58,472 bases of DNA from Bradyrhizobium iriomotense (GCF_030160715.1 NZ_BSOW01000047.1:1-58472); one strand, 5' to 3'; numbered from the stretch's first letter, positions 1-9,875 are shown. Numbers and translations are program-made. Notes: generated from the sequence alone by a model not told the origin.

Positions 1-173
1 TCCAGCCCGAGCTTGGCCGCCACTTCCGTGTTCTGACCACCTTCCGCACAGGTCAGGACGATCCGGGCTCTCAGAGCCAGCGCCTGCGCCGTCTTCCGCC
101 GCATCGTCAACGACGTCAGTTCGGCCCGCTCATCATCGCTCAATATCAGGGGGGCAAGTTGCTGGACAGCCAT
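1..173 (-). pseudogene. IS630-family transposase, N-terminal piece cut by the window edge
   Basis: Reading the minus strand from an ATG at 173 gives an open frame that runs off the left edge. The 57 residues begin MAVQQLAPLILSDDERAEL and continue with an RxxxQALALRARIVL-type segment and EVAAKLGL, which is the N-terminal helix-turn-helix of IS630-family transposases. The DDE domain would lie outside the window, so I cannot tell whether the gene is intact. It differs from the IS630 remnant at 2.8-3.5 kb. Family call is from motif recognition only. Confidence 0.7.
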
Positions 174-1045
174 TGGAGACTCCGTCGCCGTTTGCCTCCA
201 TCCTTGGCACAGCGACGCGAATCTACTGCGAATCTATGATTGCGAACTTGTGACTCGGGACACTAGAAGCTCGAAAACACGACGGGTTGTTGCTCATCCA
301 GGCACAGACGGCTCAGCGTGTTGACCTCTCGCGGTTGCCGCCATTGAATTGCCTATTGGGCGCACGGGGGCGGATGGTATGTCGCAAGCCTTGCCCGCGA
401 TGCCATGGTAGGCGATCCCTCAAGAAAACGCGGCGAAGCTAGCCGAACTTGTCTTCGGATCGGCGAGTACCGAGGCCGCAGTGGCCGATTCCAGGTGCGG
501 CTCTTTGATCCTGAGAAGCCCGGCAGCGCATGGTTCGGTTCGGGCTCTTCGCGCGCTGAGGCGTTGCCTGGCGGGCGGATTGGTTTTCGCTCACGCAGGA
601 AGCGATCGAGATTCATCTAAGCCTGTTGGATCACCGTCAGTTACCCGCCACGCAAGTGAGCAAATCGATATCGGCGCCGGCGTCTCCTTGATGAGTCGCC
701 GGCCCTGTTCGCTACGCTCTTCAAATCGGGCAACGTACGAAACGTACCTTACATCGTCGGTACGACACGTACCCTTATGGCACGATTAGAACACGCTTGC
801 GGGGCGCGTGCATGAATTTGTTCGTTACGTACAGAGTTTGTGCGCCAATAACAAATGCAATCTGTCAACGTAAGAACGCGAGCGGCGGAATCATCCGCAC
901 GGCGACGCCGGCTGGTTCAATCTATCAGTTAGCGTTCACGGAAGGCCCTGCAGTTCGGGAAGCGTCAGGGTGAGGCCGAAGTGGTTGGTCTCTATCGTAG
1001 GTGGTTGAGCGGCCACTTTGAGGTGGAACAATCTGGAGAAAGTTG
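174..1045. other. gene-poor stretch between IS fragment and porin
   Basis: Open frames of 60-100 codons occur on both strands, but they overlap one another, lack convincing ribosome sites and resemble no family I know. The last 100 bases must hold the porin promoter and leader. I see no nod box, tts box or clear -24/-12 element. Confidence 0.4.
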
Positions 1046-2527
1046 ATGAACATGTTGAAGAGCCTTTTGCGCGGTTCGGCGGTTGGTCTGATCGCCGTTG
1101 GCGGAGCACATGCGGCCGATCTTCCCGTGAAGGCCAAAGCGGTCGAATACGTGAAGATCTGCTCCCTGTACGGTGCCGGATTCTACTACATGCCGGGCAC
1201 TGACACCTGCATCAAGTTCGGCGGCTACGTCCGCGCCGACACGACGGTTGGCGCAGGCGACTACTCGTTCAGGCAAGGCGCGCCCCAGGGTGCGAATAAC
1301 CGTCTGACCAACTACTGGTTCAGCCGCGCTCGCATGGACTTCACCGTCGATACCCGCACCGCGACCGAGTACGGCGTGGTTCGCACCTACGCCGATATGG
1401 TCTTCACCTGGACGACTGGCACCTACACCGGCAGCAACCCGTCAGCTTACACGGGCGACGGCATCGGCGGCGGCACGCTCGGCCTCTACCATGCGTTCAT
1501 CCAGTTCGCTGGCTTCACGTTCGGTCGCACGGTCTCAATCTTCGACGCCCCGTGGCAGAGCTATCCGGCTGGTGGTCCTGACACCATTCCGGGCGGCAGC
1601 AATAACGTCACCGGCGTGAACCAGGTCGCTTATACGGCTGACTTCGGCCAGGGCATCACCGGTTCGGTGGCGTTGCAGGATGCGACTGTGCAGAGCCAGT
1701 CGAACCTCTGGAACCTGTCGGGTGCGACTGCTGCCAACATGATCCAGGGCGTCTACGGCAACAACGATTGGGGCGGAACGCGTGCTCCCGACGTCATCGG
1801 TGCGGTGCGCGTTGACCAGGCTTGGGGTCTGGCTCAGTTCTCGGTTGCCGCGCATGACCTGCATGCGGCTTACTACGGCGCGACAGAGCCGACCGGTCAC
1901 CCCGGCGACAAGTGGGGCTGGGCGGTTCAGGGTTCGTTGTCGATCAAGAATGTCCCGACTGGGCCTGGCGATTCGATCAACTTGCAGGCCGTCTACACGG
2001 ATGGTGCGAGTCGCTACAACTTCCAGAGCTTATTCCCGCAAACCTTCTTTATGTACAGCGGTACTGGCCTGGCTGGAGCCTACCAGAGCCTCGGGATCGC
2101 CGGCATTGCTGACGGCGTGTTCGTGAGTGGCAGCGGCATCGAGACCGTCAAGACTTGGGGCTTCCGTGGTGGCTACACCCACAACTGGAACCCGAACTGG
2201 GCAAGCGCCATCTACGGTGGTTACGGCGCTGTGCAGTACGGTTTCGGTGGCAAGGTCGCGATCTGCGCCAACGCAATTGCGTTGCTCGCTTTGACTGGGG
2301 CCTGCAACCCGGACTTCAACTTCGCTGTGATCGGTGTCAATACCGTGTGGACCCCGGTGAAGAACCTGGCCTTCACGGCGGACGTCAACTGGAGCCATCT
2401 CGACCAGAAGTACTCGGGTACGTTCACTTCACCGGGGGTGGCCTCGATTGCCAAGCCGGCGGCCGTGTACGAAGCGAAGGACCAGAACTCGGTCAGCATG
2501 CTGCTTCGCGCTCAGCGCAATTTCTAA
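1046..2527 (+). CDS. Alphaproteobacterial outer membrane porin
   Basis: General diffusion porin of the alphaproteobacterial type (porin_2 family), a beta-barrel in the outer membrane. The product of about 493 residues starts MNMLKSLLRGSAVGLIAVGG, a signal peptide ending near HAADLPVKAKA, the usual Bradyrhizobium porin cleavage region. The mature start has the family signature: VKICSLYGAGFYYMPGTDTC, then IKFGGYVRADTTV. The chain ends in Phe (LLRAQRNF), as expected for barrel insertion. I chose ATG 1046, not the in-frame TTG at 1043, because GGAG at 1035-1038 sits 7 bases before it. The gene is monocistronic and ends at a strong intrinsic terminator. Length and composition are normal for the family. 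Confidence 0.95.
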   Translation: MNMLKSLLRGSAVGLIAVGGAHAADLPVKAKAVEYVKICSLYGAGFYYMPGTDTCIKFGGYVRADTTVGAGDYSFRQGAPQGANNRLTNYWFSRARMDFTVDTRTATEYGVVRTYADMVFTWTTGTYTGSNPSAYTGDGIGGGTLGLYHAFIQFAGFTFGRTVSIFDAPWQSYPAGGPDTIPGGSNNVTGVNQVAYTADFGQGITGSVALQDATVQSQSNLWNLSGATAANMIQGVYGNNDWGGTRAPDVIGAVRVDQAWGLAQFSVAAHDLHAAYYGATEPTGHPGDKWGWAVQGSLSIKNVPTGPGDSINLQAVYTDGASRYNFQSLFPQTFFMYSGTGLAGAYQSLGIAGIADGVFVSGSGIETVKTWGFRGGYTHNWNPNWASAIYGGYGAVQYGFGGKVAICANAIALLALTGACNPDFNFAVIGVNTVWTPVKNLAFTADVNWSHLDQKYSGTFTSPGVASIAKPAAVYEAKDQNSVSMLLRAQRNF

Positions 2528-2593
2528 GTCTCCGTCAATCTAGCAGAAGGAGAAAGAAAGCAACTTCATAGATCTAAGTTTGACCTCCAAGTA

Positions 2594-2625
2594 AGGCCTC
2601 CGATATGCCCATCGGAGGCCTTTTT
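2594..2625 (+). terminator. Rho-independent terminator of the porin gene
   Basis: AGGCCTCCGAT (2594-2604) pairs perfectly with ATCGGAGGCCT (2611-2621) across a 6-base loop and is followed by a run of T. It lies 67 bases after the porin stop codon. Confidence 0.92.
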
Positions 2626-2799
2626 ACTATTTAAGTCAGAATCTGCCCCGCGATGATTACTTTTGCTGCTTGAGCATCGTTAGGCTGCACGGGCGAGACC
2701 AAGTTCAGATCGATGCGGGTGAACGGATCGTCGGCCGTAAGCTTCTGCGACCAGGCCGCAAACGTCCTTGCAGCGGACGCGCCTGCGCTGGAGCATGAT

Positions 2800-3500
2800 A
2801 TTTTTACACCAAACGTAACCTGAGTTGAAGTAGTTGGTGCACTCCTCTTTGGAGAAGAGATCGAGGGAGTTCACCGGCCTTTCGCCAGGCTGCCTCCACC
2901 TCACGAGGCTCTGCAGTTCGCAAGAGGTGCTTGAGTTTGGCGAAGACCTGCTCGATCGGATTGAGGTCAGGGCTATGGGGCGGCAGGATGATCCGGTGGA
3001 CCCCTCTGGCGCGGATGGCTTGGCGAGCCGCTTTGCCCGTGTGGCTGGCACGATTGTCGAGGATGACGATCTCGCCCGGTGCGAGGGCGGATGCCAAACC
3101 ATCGATCACGCAAGGCGCGCCGATCCGATCGTGACAGCGCCGCGATGAAGGTCATGGCTTTCCAATGACCAAAAGTGCAGACGCTAGAAGGCACCGCCCA
3201 CAGGGCCCCCAGCCGCGCAGCGGTGCCATATTGGCTTTGATCCACGTCTCGTCGAGAAAACCAATCGCGCGACGTCGATCGTGCCTTGATGTGCTTTCCA
3301 GCGGGTACGCTTACGGCCGACGTCGGGGCGATCCTGCTCGGTCGGTAGAAGCGTTCTTTTTGAAGCTCAGCCCCTCGGTGTGAACAAAAGTCAACACCGC
3401 CCGCAAGTCTGTCCTGATGCCGCGTGCAGCCAGCTCCTGTGTCAGCTTGGGCAAGGTGGCAGGCGAGTAGCTCTTCTGTGGACACCTTCCGCGACATCGG
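2800..3500 (-). pseudogene. IS630-family transposase remnant with several frameshifts
   Basis: Minus-strand pieces in different frames line up in the order expected for an IS630 DDE transposase. Near 3480-3380 comes LTQELAARGIRTDLRAVLTF with GLSFKKNA; then a piece reading ETWIKANMAPLRGW (the first catalytic Asp/Glu block, in a second frame, near 3260); then the C-terminal block LDNRASHTGKA...ILPPHSPDLNPIEQVFAKLK (3109-2900). The end (SKEECTNYFNSGYV) is in yet another frame. At least three frameshifts are needed to join the parts, and the N-terminal HTH is missing, so it cannot make transposase. Confidence 0.85.
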
Positions 3501-3997
3501 AGCCGATCATTTCGTCGACCGCGGACCAATTGCACTCCTCAGCGTGGAAGAAAGCGTACGGCTCATCAGCAATAGCACCGATGATCATTGGCCACTTCGA
3601 AACGCTCGTGCTGGGGGTGCCGCTGCGGCTACGCGAGAATTTGGATGGCTAGGTGATCCTGCTCACTATGGCGCGACAATCAGGATGAGAACGCGTACTG
3701 CCGCATCTAGCGATGTTCCCGATAGACCTGTTGTTGCCTCATCTATTTTGCTCCCTACCCAGGAGACCGAAGGAAGGCGGTCGCACTACTGGTGGGCATT
3801 TCGAGCGTGCCGATGTCGCGCTCGGTCCTCGACCGAGCGCTTGCAAAGCCAACAGACCGGTGATCGGGCGTGGTCAAGGCCGCCAGCCGCCGAAGGCGGT
3901 GGCGCAACGCGCCAGCCTTGAGCACGGTCGATCACCGGTCTACTTTACACCGTCGTTCCTTCATCCAGCAGCGGCGGGCTTTCCGGTGATGGATCGA
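3501..3997. other. no gene recognised; IS debris likely
   Basis: Short open frames on both strands, none with a recognisable product or good start. The stretch separates two transposase remnants and is probably older mobile-element sequence. Confidence 0.3.
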
Positions 3998-4435
3998 TCA
4001 CGTCGGTTTGTGCTGCGTTTTCTCGGGAGCTAAACAACAGTGCGCTTGCTTGCTCGCTGCGCCACGATTTGAGCTATACAATCTGGATGGGAACTTCCAT
4101 CCTGATTGCCGCGCGGCATTGAGACGACGTTGAAGAGTTCGGAGTACTTTGCTTGGGTAGACCCCGGGGCATTCTGCCTGAAGCTTGCAAAGGAGTTCGC
4201 TGCCGGTTCGCCACGGCTCGGCCTCGAACCATTCGCGCAGTTGTGGCGTAGCCTTGACGAGCGGATCAGGGCGTCGTCGCTCACGCTTCGGCTTCGCAAT
4301 TGGTCTGTCGGTCGGGCGGACCGCTCCTTCTTTCCACGCGATTCGCAAGCTCGATAAAAACTGTTCGATCGTTGGCGCCGCAGTTGGATGGCTTGCTGGG
4401 GCGGCGTCGGTGAGACTGGCTAACTTCTCCTGCAC
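3998..4435 (-). pseudogene. C-terminal remnant of an integrase-core (IS21/Mu-like) transposase
   Basis: The frame contains RRRPDPLVKATPQLREWFEA, then EPWRTGSELLCKLQAECPG and VLRTLQRRL. That is the segment near the N-terminus/linker of large rve-type transposases found in rhizobia. After QRRLN the reading becomes unlike the family, which normally continues RRWRA and then the DDE core. No DDE core follows downstream, so this is a fragment. The call rests on motif memory; an HTH-containing relative is possible. Confidence 0.5.
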
Positions 4436-4967
4436 GGCGAGCGGCGAAGATGCCGATTCGGTGTACAGGGCTTTGCTCGTGAAGGCATACGAACTTAGGT
4501 CACGTGATCAACAATGAGGAGCGAAGAGCAAATTTTGCCGAAAGGCGGAAAGCCCTAGCGGAATGAAAGATAGGTGAAGAAGCGAGAGGGCGAGTAACGC
4601 CATATCGAATGACAAGAGCACCCGTAAGAAGAGCCCATCGGACGCCCCACAGAAGTTGGCAGAATGGCTAAGCCTCATTGCGCCTGCTGCGAGTAGCGCG
4701 GCTGACATCACAGGGCAAAAGCCGACGCATTGCTCAGTTGAACGATCAGCACTGCCGGCACCACCGCTGCCGGTCTTCGCAACATCTACGTCGCAGTCCA
4801 TAGTGCGATCAGCCGCGTCTCCGTCGAGGTGATCTGGCAGATCAGCCCAAAGCGCTGTCACGCCGGAATGGCCAGCTCGAGGTGCCAGAATAAGTTCGCT
4901 GAAGAAAAGAGGAGACCTGTGGTCGTATCGTCCGCTGGATTGCAATGGGATTTCAGCATCTGATCTC
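4436..4967. other. no gene recognised
   Basis: One 145-codon open frame on the minus strand has no family features and lies just downstream of the nucleotidyltransferase stop. I see neither a convincing gene nor a strong terminator. Confidence 0.3.
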
Positions 4968-5765
4968 TCACTTGTCTTCCTGCCTCGATGCTAGGGGAGG
5001 GCTCCTGCGTTGAAAGATGAGCTCCGCATTGCGCAGATCTTCGACACTGTCGATTCCGCACCACCTGAGATCTTCACACTGGGCTGCACCAAGCTGCAGA
5101 CCTCGTTTTTCAATGAGAAAGGCGACAAGCTCGTCAGTGTAGGCTCGTATGGCTCCCGACGTGACAATATCGTCTAGCGCTGGGACGATCGTTGTTTTGA
5201 GAGTCGATGCCGAAAATCGAAGCAGGTTCATCGTCTTAAAAGCCCTTCGGCCATCCGTAACGATGCCTGTCGCAGTTTTGCCCATGCAGAAGCTCGATAT
5301 GAGGCCGCTATCCGACAACAAAACGGCCGCCCCTTCCGTCAGCTCGCCAAGGGGAGCTACTGCGGCCACATCGGGTACTTCGCTGGCCATCAAATAGCGC
5401 AATGCATCCTGTTCGAAGAAGACATCCCCATCTAAAACAAGGCAGTCCCCAGCGAGCAGCACGTCACGTGCCAGCCACAGAGAAAAGGCGCTTCCGGTGC
5501 AGTCGAATACCGACGACTCGAGATAGTTGATTTTGAGCTTGCCAAAGCGCCTTCCGCAGGCATATTGAATGGCGTCCTTGCGGTAACCGACCACGATGGT
5601 CACCTCTCCGATACCAACCGCATCCAGGTTTCGTAAGGCGTTATGAATGATCGGCGTGCCATTGACCTCCACCAGCGGCTTTGGGCAGAAATCGGTCAGC
5701 GGCCGTAGCCGCGAGCCCAAGCCAGCGGCGAGAATGACTGCGCTGTTTGGGACTTTGGGGGTCAT
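4968..5765 (-). CDS. Nucleotidyltransferase (phosphocholine/phosphonate cytidylyltransferase-like)
   Basis: NTP_transferase family enzyme of 265 residues that should transfer a nucleotide (probably CMP) to a phosphorylated small molecule. The N-terminus carries the family signature VILAAGLGSRLRPLTDFCPK followed by PLVEVNGTPI: the glycine-rich NTP loop and the lysine that contacts the alpha-phosphate. The metal-binding Asp pair is in LVLDGDVFF near residue 115. The ATG at 5765 is preceded by AAGGGA about 7 bases away; the frame stays open upstream but has no better start. It is the last gene of a minus-strand set after an aminotransferase and PEP mutase. Such enzymes in phosphonate loci (PntC type) make CMP-aminoethylphosphonate-like intermediates, so a CMP-phosphonate product is the best inference. 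The substrate is not visible from sequence. Confidence 0.8.
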   Translation of the reverse strand: MTPKVPNSAVILAAGLGSRLRPLTDFCPKPLVEVNGTPIIHNALRNLDAVGIGEVTIVVGYRKDAIQYACGRRFGKLKINYLESSVFDCTGSAFSLWLARDVLLAGDCLVLDGDVFFEQDALRYLMASEVPDVAAVAPLGELTEGAAVLLSDSGLISSFCMGKTATGIVTDGRRAFKTMNLLRFSASTLKTTIVPALDDIVTSGAIRAYTDELVAFLIEKRGLQLGAAQCEDLRWCGIDSVEDLRNAELIFQRRSPPLASRQEDK

Positions 5766-6047
5766 TTTATTCCCTTTCGTCGTCGAATGATTTCCGGCCG
5801 CCGTTCCCTGGCGTTGAGGACTGTTGCCAAATGCCTCTGGCCTCGGCTGTTTGGCCGGCTTTCTGGGAAAGGACAAACGTCCGCGGGCTCCGATGCCGTG
5901 ACCGATGTGGCCTCTTGATCGGAGGTCCCGCTCCCGGAGGGTAGGTGTCGCGCGTGGACGACGCAGGCGAGCCGCATCCCGCCGCAACCACGAGGGCGGG
6001 GCTCGGAAAACGCAGCTCTAATCATATCGGCACTCGTAAAACCAAGC

Positions 6048-7238
6048 TTAGTTCCACTCGTTCAGACTTGCGGTCAGGCGCCGCAAGCCCTTGCCGAGCA
6101 GTTCAAGATCGATGCCGTAGGAGAGCCGGAGGCCAGAGAGGTCACCAAAGGCTGTGCCCGAAACTGTTGCCACACCAGCATTCATCAGCAGCGCATCAGC
6201 GATGTCATCGGGGTTGAATTCGCATCCGCTGGCCGTGGGACGCCGCTGGAGCCCGCTGAGATCGAGGTAGAAAAACAATCCGCCTTGGGCAGAAGGCGGG
6301 GACACCAATTTCAGGTTTGAAAGAATCGAGAGCCCGAGCGCTCGCGCCTTCTCCATGTGGCGCTGCAATTGCTGTTGGAAGATGCCGTCGCCGAATTTAA
6401 GATGATGCAGTAGTGCATGCTGCGCAATGACATTGGGGTTCGATGTTGTATGGCTTTGTAGCGCCTTAACCGCGCCGACAATGGTTTTGGGGCCAGCTAG
6501 ATAGCCAATCCGCCAACCGGTCAGGGCCAACGACTTCGAAAAGGAATTGACGATCAATGTGCGATCGCGTGCCTGGGGCGCCACCGATAGGATCGAATGA
6601 TGCGTATGTGGGGGGTGAGCGAAAGCCCCGTAGCATTCGTCGAAGATGATCCAGAGTTTCCGTTCCGTCGCGAGTTCGGCAATGCCGCCAAGGGTGGCGC
6701 GGTCGTAGACCGTGCCTGTCGGATTGTTTGGCGTGTTGACCACGATCGCCTTGGTCCTTGAAGTAACGGCGGCGGCGAGATCTATAGGCCTCGGCACGTA
6801 ATTGTTGTGCCGACTCTCAACAAAGATCGGCCTGCCGCCGGCAATAATGATCTGTGCTGGGAAAGTCGTCCAGTATGGGGCGGGGATCAGTACTTCGTCG
6901 CCAGGATTCAGAAGGGCCAGGGCCGCATTGAAGAGCGCCTGCTTGGCGCCGCTCGTCACAGCGATTTCGTCTGCTGACCATGGCTGAGCCGTCTCGGCGG
7001 AAACCTTGCAAGCAAGCGCGCGGCGCAGCTCCAGCAGCCCGATCGGGTCGGTATAGCGGTTGAGGTTGCCGCTGATCGCTGCGATCGCGCCCTCGCGCAC
7101 CGTTGGGGCGAGTTCGCTCCAGATCTCTTCTGCGGTCAGATCGATAATGTCCTCGCCGCGCTCAGTACCCGCCTTTGCGGCGGTCCTGGTCGCAGTGCGG
7201 CCCCACAATTTGACCAAAGCTGTCCGGTGCGCCAACAC
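6048..7238 (-). CDS. Class I PLP-dependent aminotransferase of the phosphonate set
   Basis: Fold-type I aminotransferase, 396 residues, full length for the AspAT 1-beta group. Visible marks are GAKQALFNAALALL (cofactor phosphate region), VVNTPNNPTGTVYD (Asn that stacks on PLP), IIFDECYGAF (Asp that pairs with the pyridine N), and VNSFSKSLALTGWRIGYLAG with the Schiff-base Lys in SFSKS; a C-terminal LRLSYG supplies the carboxylate-binding Arg. It begins at GTG 7238 with AGGGAG six to seven bases upstream. It lies between PEP mutase and the nucleotidyltransferase, with no phosphonopyruvate decarboxylase nearby. I therefore infer that it traps phosphonopyruvate by amination to phosphonoalanine. 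That role is context only; by sequence it could use aspartate or an aromatic donor. Confidence 0.85.
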   Translation of the reverse strand: MLAHRTALVKLWGRTATRTAAKAGTERGEDIIDLTAEEIWSELAPTVREGAIAAISGNLNRYTDPIGLLELRRALACKVSAETAQPWSADEIAVTSGAKQALFNAALALLNPGDEVLIPAPYWTTFPAQIIIAGGRPIFVESRHNNYVPRPIDLAAAVTSRTKAIVVNTPNNPTGTVYDRATLGGIAELATERKLWIIFDECYGAFAHPPHTHHSILSVAPQARDRTLIVNSFSKSLALTGWRIGYLAGPKTIVGAVKALQSHTTSNPNVIAQHALLHHLKFGDGIFQQQLQRHMEKARALGLSILSNLKLVSPPSAQGGLFFYLDLSGLQRRPTASGCEFNPDDIADALLMNAGVATVSGTAFGDLSGLRLSYGIDLELLGKGLRRLTASLNEWN

Positions 7239-7396
7239 GAGCGCTCTCCCTCAAAATTTATGGGATTGTTGTTGGGTGGCCGGAGTCTGTTGGACTTGAG
7301 CAAAGAAACTCCCCGGTACTGAACAAAAGCACACAGCAGAGCTCCTGCCTAATCGTTTTCTGGACGCCAAATGAATTCGGTGCGTTTTCTCAGTGC

Positions 7397-7537
7397 CTAG
7401 CCGTCGAGCAATGCGATGAGACGGGAGCGCAAGCCGTCGCGGAATAGGGGCTGGTCGTGCCAATCAATAATATCTCCACGAATAGGGGCTGCGTTGGAGA
7501 TTTCAGTGGTAGGTGACGATGATAAGGACTGGTGCAT
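7397..7537 (-). CDS. Short open frame between pepM and the aminotransferase
   Basis: Minus-strand ATG at 7537, 46 residues, starting MHQSLSSSPTTEISNAAP and ending with an Arg/Leu-rich LRSRLIALLDG. It lies 48 bases after the PEP mutase stop on the same strand. The ribosome site is weak. The rest of the 347-base gap downstream shows no gene. It may be the stub of a lost gene or a genuine small protein; I recognise no family. Confidence 0.3.
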   Translation of the reverse strand: MHQSLSSSPTTEISNAAPIRGDIIDWHDQPLFRDGLRSRLIALLDG

Positions 7538-7585
7538 GGCGTTAATCCGTCAAAAGTTCATGAGTCCGTAGCGCATGAGGACCTA

Positions 7586-8515
7586 CTATTTTTTGTCATT
7601 AGGCTGAAGATATCGCGCTTCTGCACGGACGAGTTCATCGTACCCCAATAGGTTGAAAACCTCGTCGAGCGTCGCAATATGAGGTTCGATACTCGCGATG
7701 CCTTCCCTGGCCATGATGCGACCGCAGACCCTGCGCATGGCAACTATTGCAGCTCGCATGGAGTGGTTGGCCCAGATGACCGTGGAGATGCGCGCATCGC
7801 GATATGCAGAGACCGGCGTTTGATAGTATTTTGTTGGGATGATCACGATGGGCAGTCGGTTCTGCCAAGCACCCGCAAACTCAAGGATCTCCTCCGCTGT
7901 GCTCTTTCGCGAGTGAATGAGAATCGCGTCGGCTCCCGCATCCGCGTAAGCGTGAGCACGCGAAACCGCTTCCTCCATTGGGTGACCGGCAATCAGCGCT
8001 TCTATCCGCGCCACGAGAACCAAGTCTTTCCCAACTGTATCCCTGACGGCCCGCAGACGGCCCGAGAATTCGTCGATGTCAGCTATGGCGTGTCGCTCGC
8101 CAACGAACGAGTTCATTTTTGGAAAACAGCTGTCCTGCAGCGCCAGACCGGCCGCACCACGTTGGCGGAGTTTGCGCGCGAGGAGACGCGCATTGTTGAA
8201 ATTGCCGAAACCGCTATCACCGTCAACGAGCACCGGCAGCTCGGTCGAGTCGACTATGCGTTCGACGACGTCGACGAGTTGGCTCCATGATGCCTCGTTG
8301 GCATCGCGGTAGCCGAGAGAGGAGGCAATTGATAGGCCTGAAGCCCACAAACCTTTGAAACCCGCGCGCTGAGCGATTGCTCCCGAAAGCCCATCATGGG
8401 CTTCCATGAGAAAGGAAAGGTCGTCGTTGGAGCAAATCTGAGGTCGAAGTATATCGGCAGGCAGCGCTTTCACGCCTCGATCGGGCCCGACTTCGCGAAC
8501 AGATCTATGTTGCAT
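7586..8515 (-). CDS. pepM: Phosphoenolpyruvate mutase (PepM), variant active-site loop
   Basis: Converts PEP to phosphonopyruvate, the entry step to nearly all phosphonates. The 309 residues follow the family closely: FLMEAHDGLSGAIAQRAGFK, then LGYRDANEASW (metal-site Asp71), LVDGDSGFGNFNNARLLARK (Asp98 and Asp100) and VARIEALIAGHPMEEA, ending in an IIPTKYYQTP block. The gating loop, normally EDKxxxxxNS, reads QDSCFPKMNS here (residues 127-136). The loop Asp, the FPK lysine and the NS are kept, but the metal-site Glu is Gln and the EDK lysine is Ser. ATG 8515 has AGGA 8 bases upstream and is preferred to a TTG 39 bases earlier. Isocitrate-lyase-type relatives such as phosphonopyruvate hydrolase share the fold, so the altered loop leaves some doubt about the exact reaction. 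Confidence 0.88.
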   Translation of the reverse strand: MQHRSVREVGPDRGVKALPADILRPQICSNDDLSFLMEAHDGLSGAIAQRAGFKGLWASGLSIASSLGYRDANEASWSQLVDVVERIVDSTELPVLVDGDSGFGNFNNARLLARKLRQRGAAGLALQDSCFPKMNSFVGERHAIADIDEFSGRLRAVRDTVGKDLVLVARIEALIAGHPMEEAVSRAHAYADAGADAILIHSRKSTAEEILEFAGAWQNRLPIVIIPTKYYQTPVSAYRDARISTVIWANHSMRAAIVAMRRVCGRIMAREGIASIEPHIATLDEVFNLLGYDELVRAEARYLQPNDKK

Positions 8516-9875
8516 GCCGAATTTCCTGAGGCCGGATCTGCGCCCCTTGATCAAGTATTGATTGGCACGTCTCTGCTATCTCGATCAATCGCTAACGTTA
8601 GTAGTTGACTGGAGCGCAAAGCTCCGCATGGCGGCAACCGAGGGCATAGAATTTCCGGATTCGCGCCGGTCGGCGAGAACTATATTGCGAGATCCGAACT
8701 GGGTCGGCAATGCATGCTTCGTTCGGCGCATCGGTAAAGAGCTTCGGTCGCTCGTGTGGTCGTGCAGCCCCAAGCTGCGCGCGTTCAGCCGTTTTCTACG
8801 ACCAGGAAATCGTATGCGCGCTATATCAGGAGATTCCTTGGTCTACATCGAGGGATGTCGTTACTGGTGCAAACGGTGCTGTCGCAATTCCGACATATGT
8901 CGCCGTGCGTCAAATCGGTTAAGACCCGTTCTCTTAAACTGCTTGTCTTGACGGCTGAGTTTCCCGAGGGGCGCGACTGGTACGACACTTGCTGTGCTCG
9001 TTTCCGTCCCTTGCAAGGTTCTTGGAGAAGCGGATGCTCAGTGTCATCTTCATCAATCTGGTTCCGGAGCTGGCCCTAACCGCCGTGCAGGTTCTCGCCA
9101 ATGTCAGCAGGCGTCAGGGCGGTGACCGGTATCAGCCGGTTCGATCGGCTCGCGCTGAAGGGAACGGGGGGCCTGGGCGAATAGCTCGACGGCAACCGCA
9201 GCGTTCTCACAATAGGCACAGCAAACGGAGCGCATTCCTTATCCAAACTCGGGTCCTTTGGATCCGCGACCGCCAGGCGCTTCAAAGATCACGTCGGCGA
9301 CGCCGAGTTCGGCCCGCTGCCGGTCACGTATGCGTTGGCAGTCGCGATACGCAAGAATCAATTGCCGATCGAGACCGGACGAACTCATCTTCGCTCCCAA
9401 GCGCATCGATGGTGACGTCAAGCAGCTGGAGCCCGGCACCAACAGGCCGATGTGAGCACTGCGGCTCAGGTGCCCGCCCAAGGCCGGAACTCTGGGTATC
9501 GCCCCATGGGCGATCGAGCAATTGGCTGACCTCTGTTTGGCGTAGCGGGGAGACCGCCAAGGCTATTCAGTCTAGCACGAAGTTTCGGCGCAGGCGTTTC
9601 CCGCGCGATCCCCCATCATTTGGGCGCGCGCCGAAGCAGTTTGGAGACCGCCGCACGGTCCGGCGGAAACACGCCGGCGTTCCGATTTTTTCCATATCGG
9701 CAGCGTGTGCATGTCCTACCGGCGCTGACGGCCCCTTTCGACCCGTAGCTATCGCCGCACCCGTGCGACTGCCTTGCGAGCTGGCGCATGTCAGGAATGC
9801 AACGAACCTCCGTCTGAAACAGACTGGTTCGAACGGCGCGCAACGGTCTTCCGGCTCGATCGCGTGAGGCGCCAT
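8516..9875. other. 1.4 kb without a convincing gene; pepM and luxR upstream regions
   Basis: Long overlapping frames exist on both strands (one of 292 codons on plus), but they share no features with known proteins and most compete with each other. A perfect 10-base palindrome CTAACGTTAG (8592-8601) sits about 77 bases upstream of the pepM start and could be a regulator site. The promoters of pepM (leftward) and luxR (rightward) must both lie here. Confidence 0.35.

Noticed and set aside
5766..5987. N-terminal extension of the nucleotidyltransferase
   Set aside because: The extra 74 residues are Arg/Pro-rich and unlike the family; the ATG at 5765 has a ribosome site and the NTP signature follows at once.
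8989..9867. 292-codon plus-strand frame before luxR
   Set aside because: Very Arg/Ser-rich, no ribosome site, overlaps several equally poor frames on the other strand and the start region of luxR.
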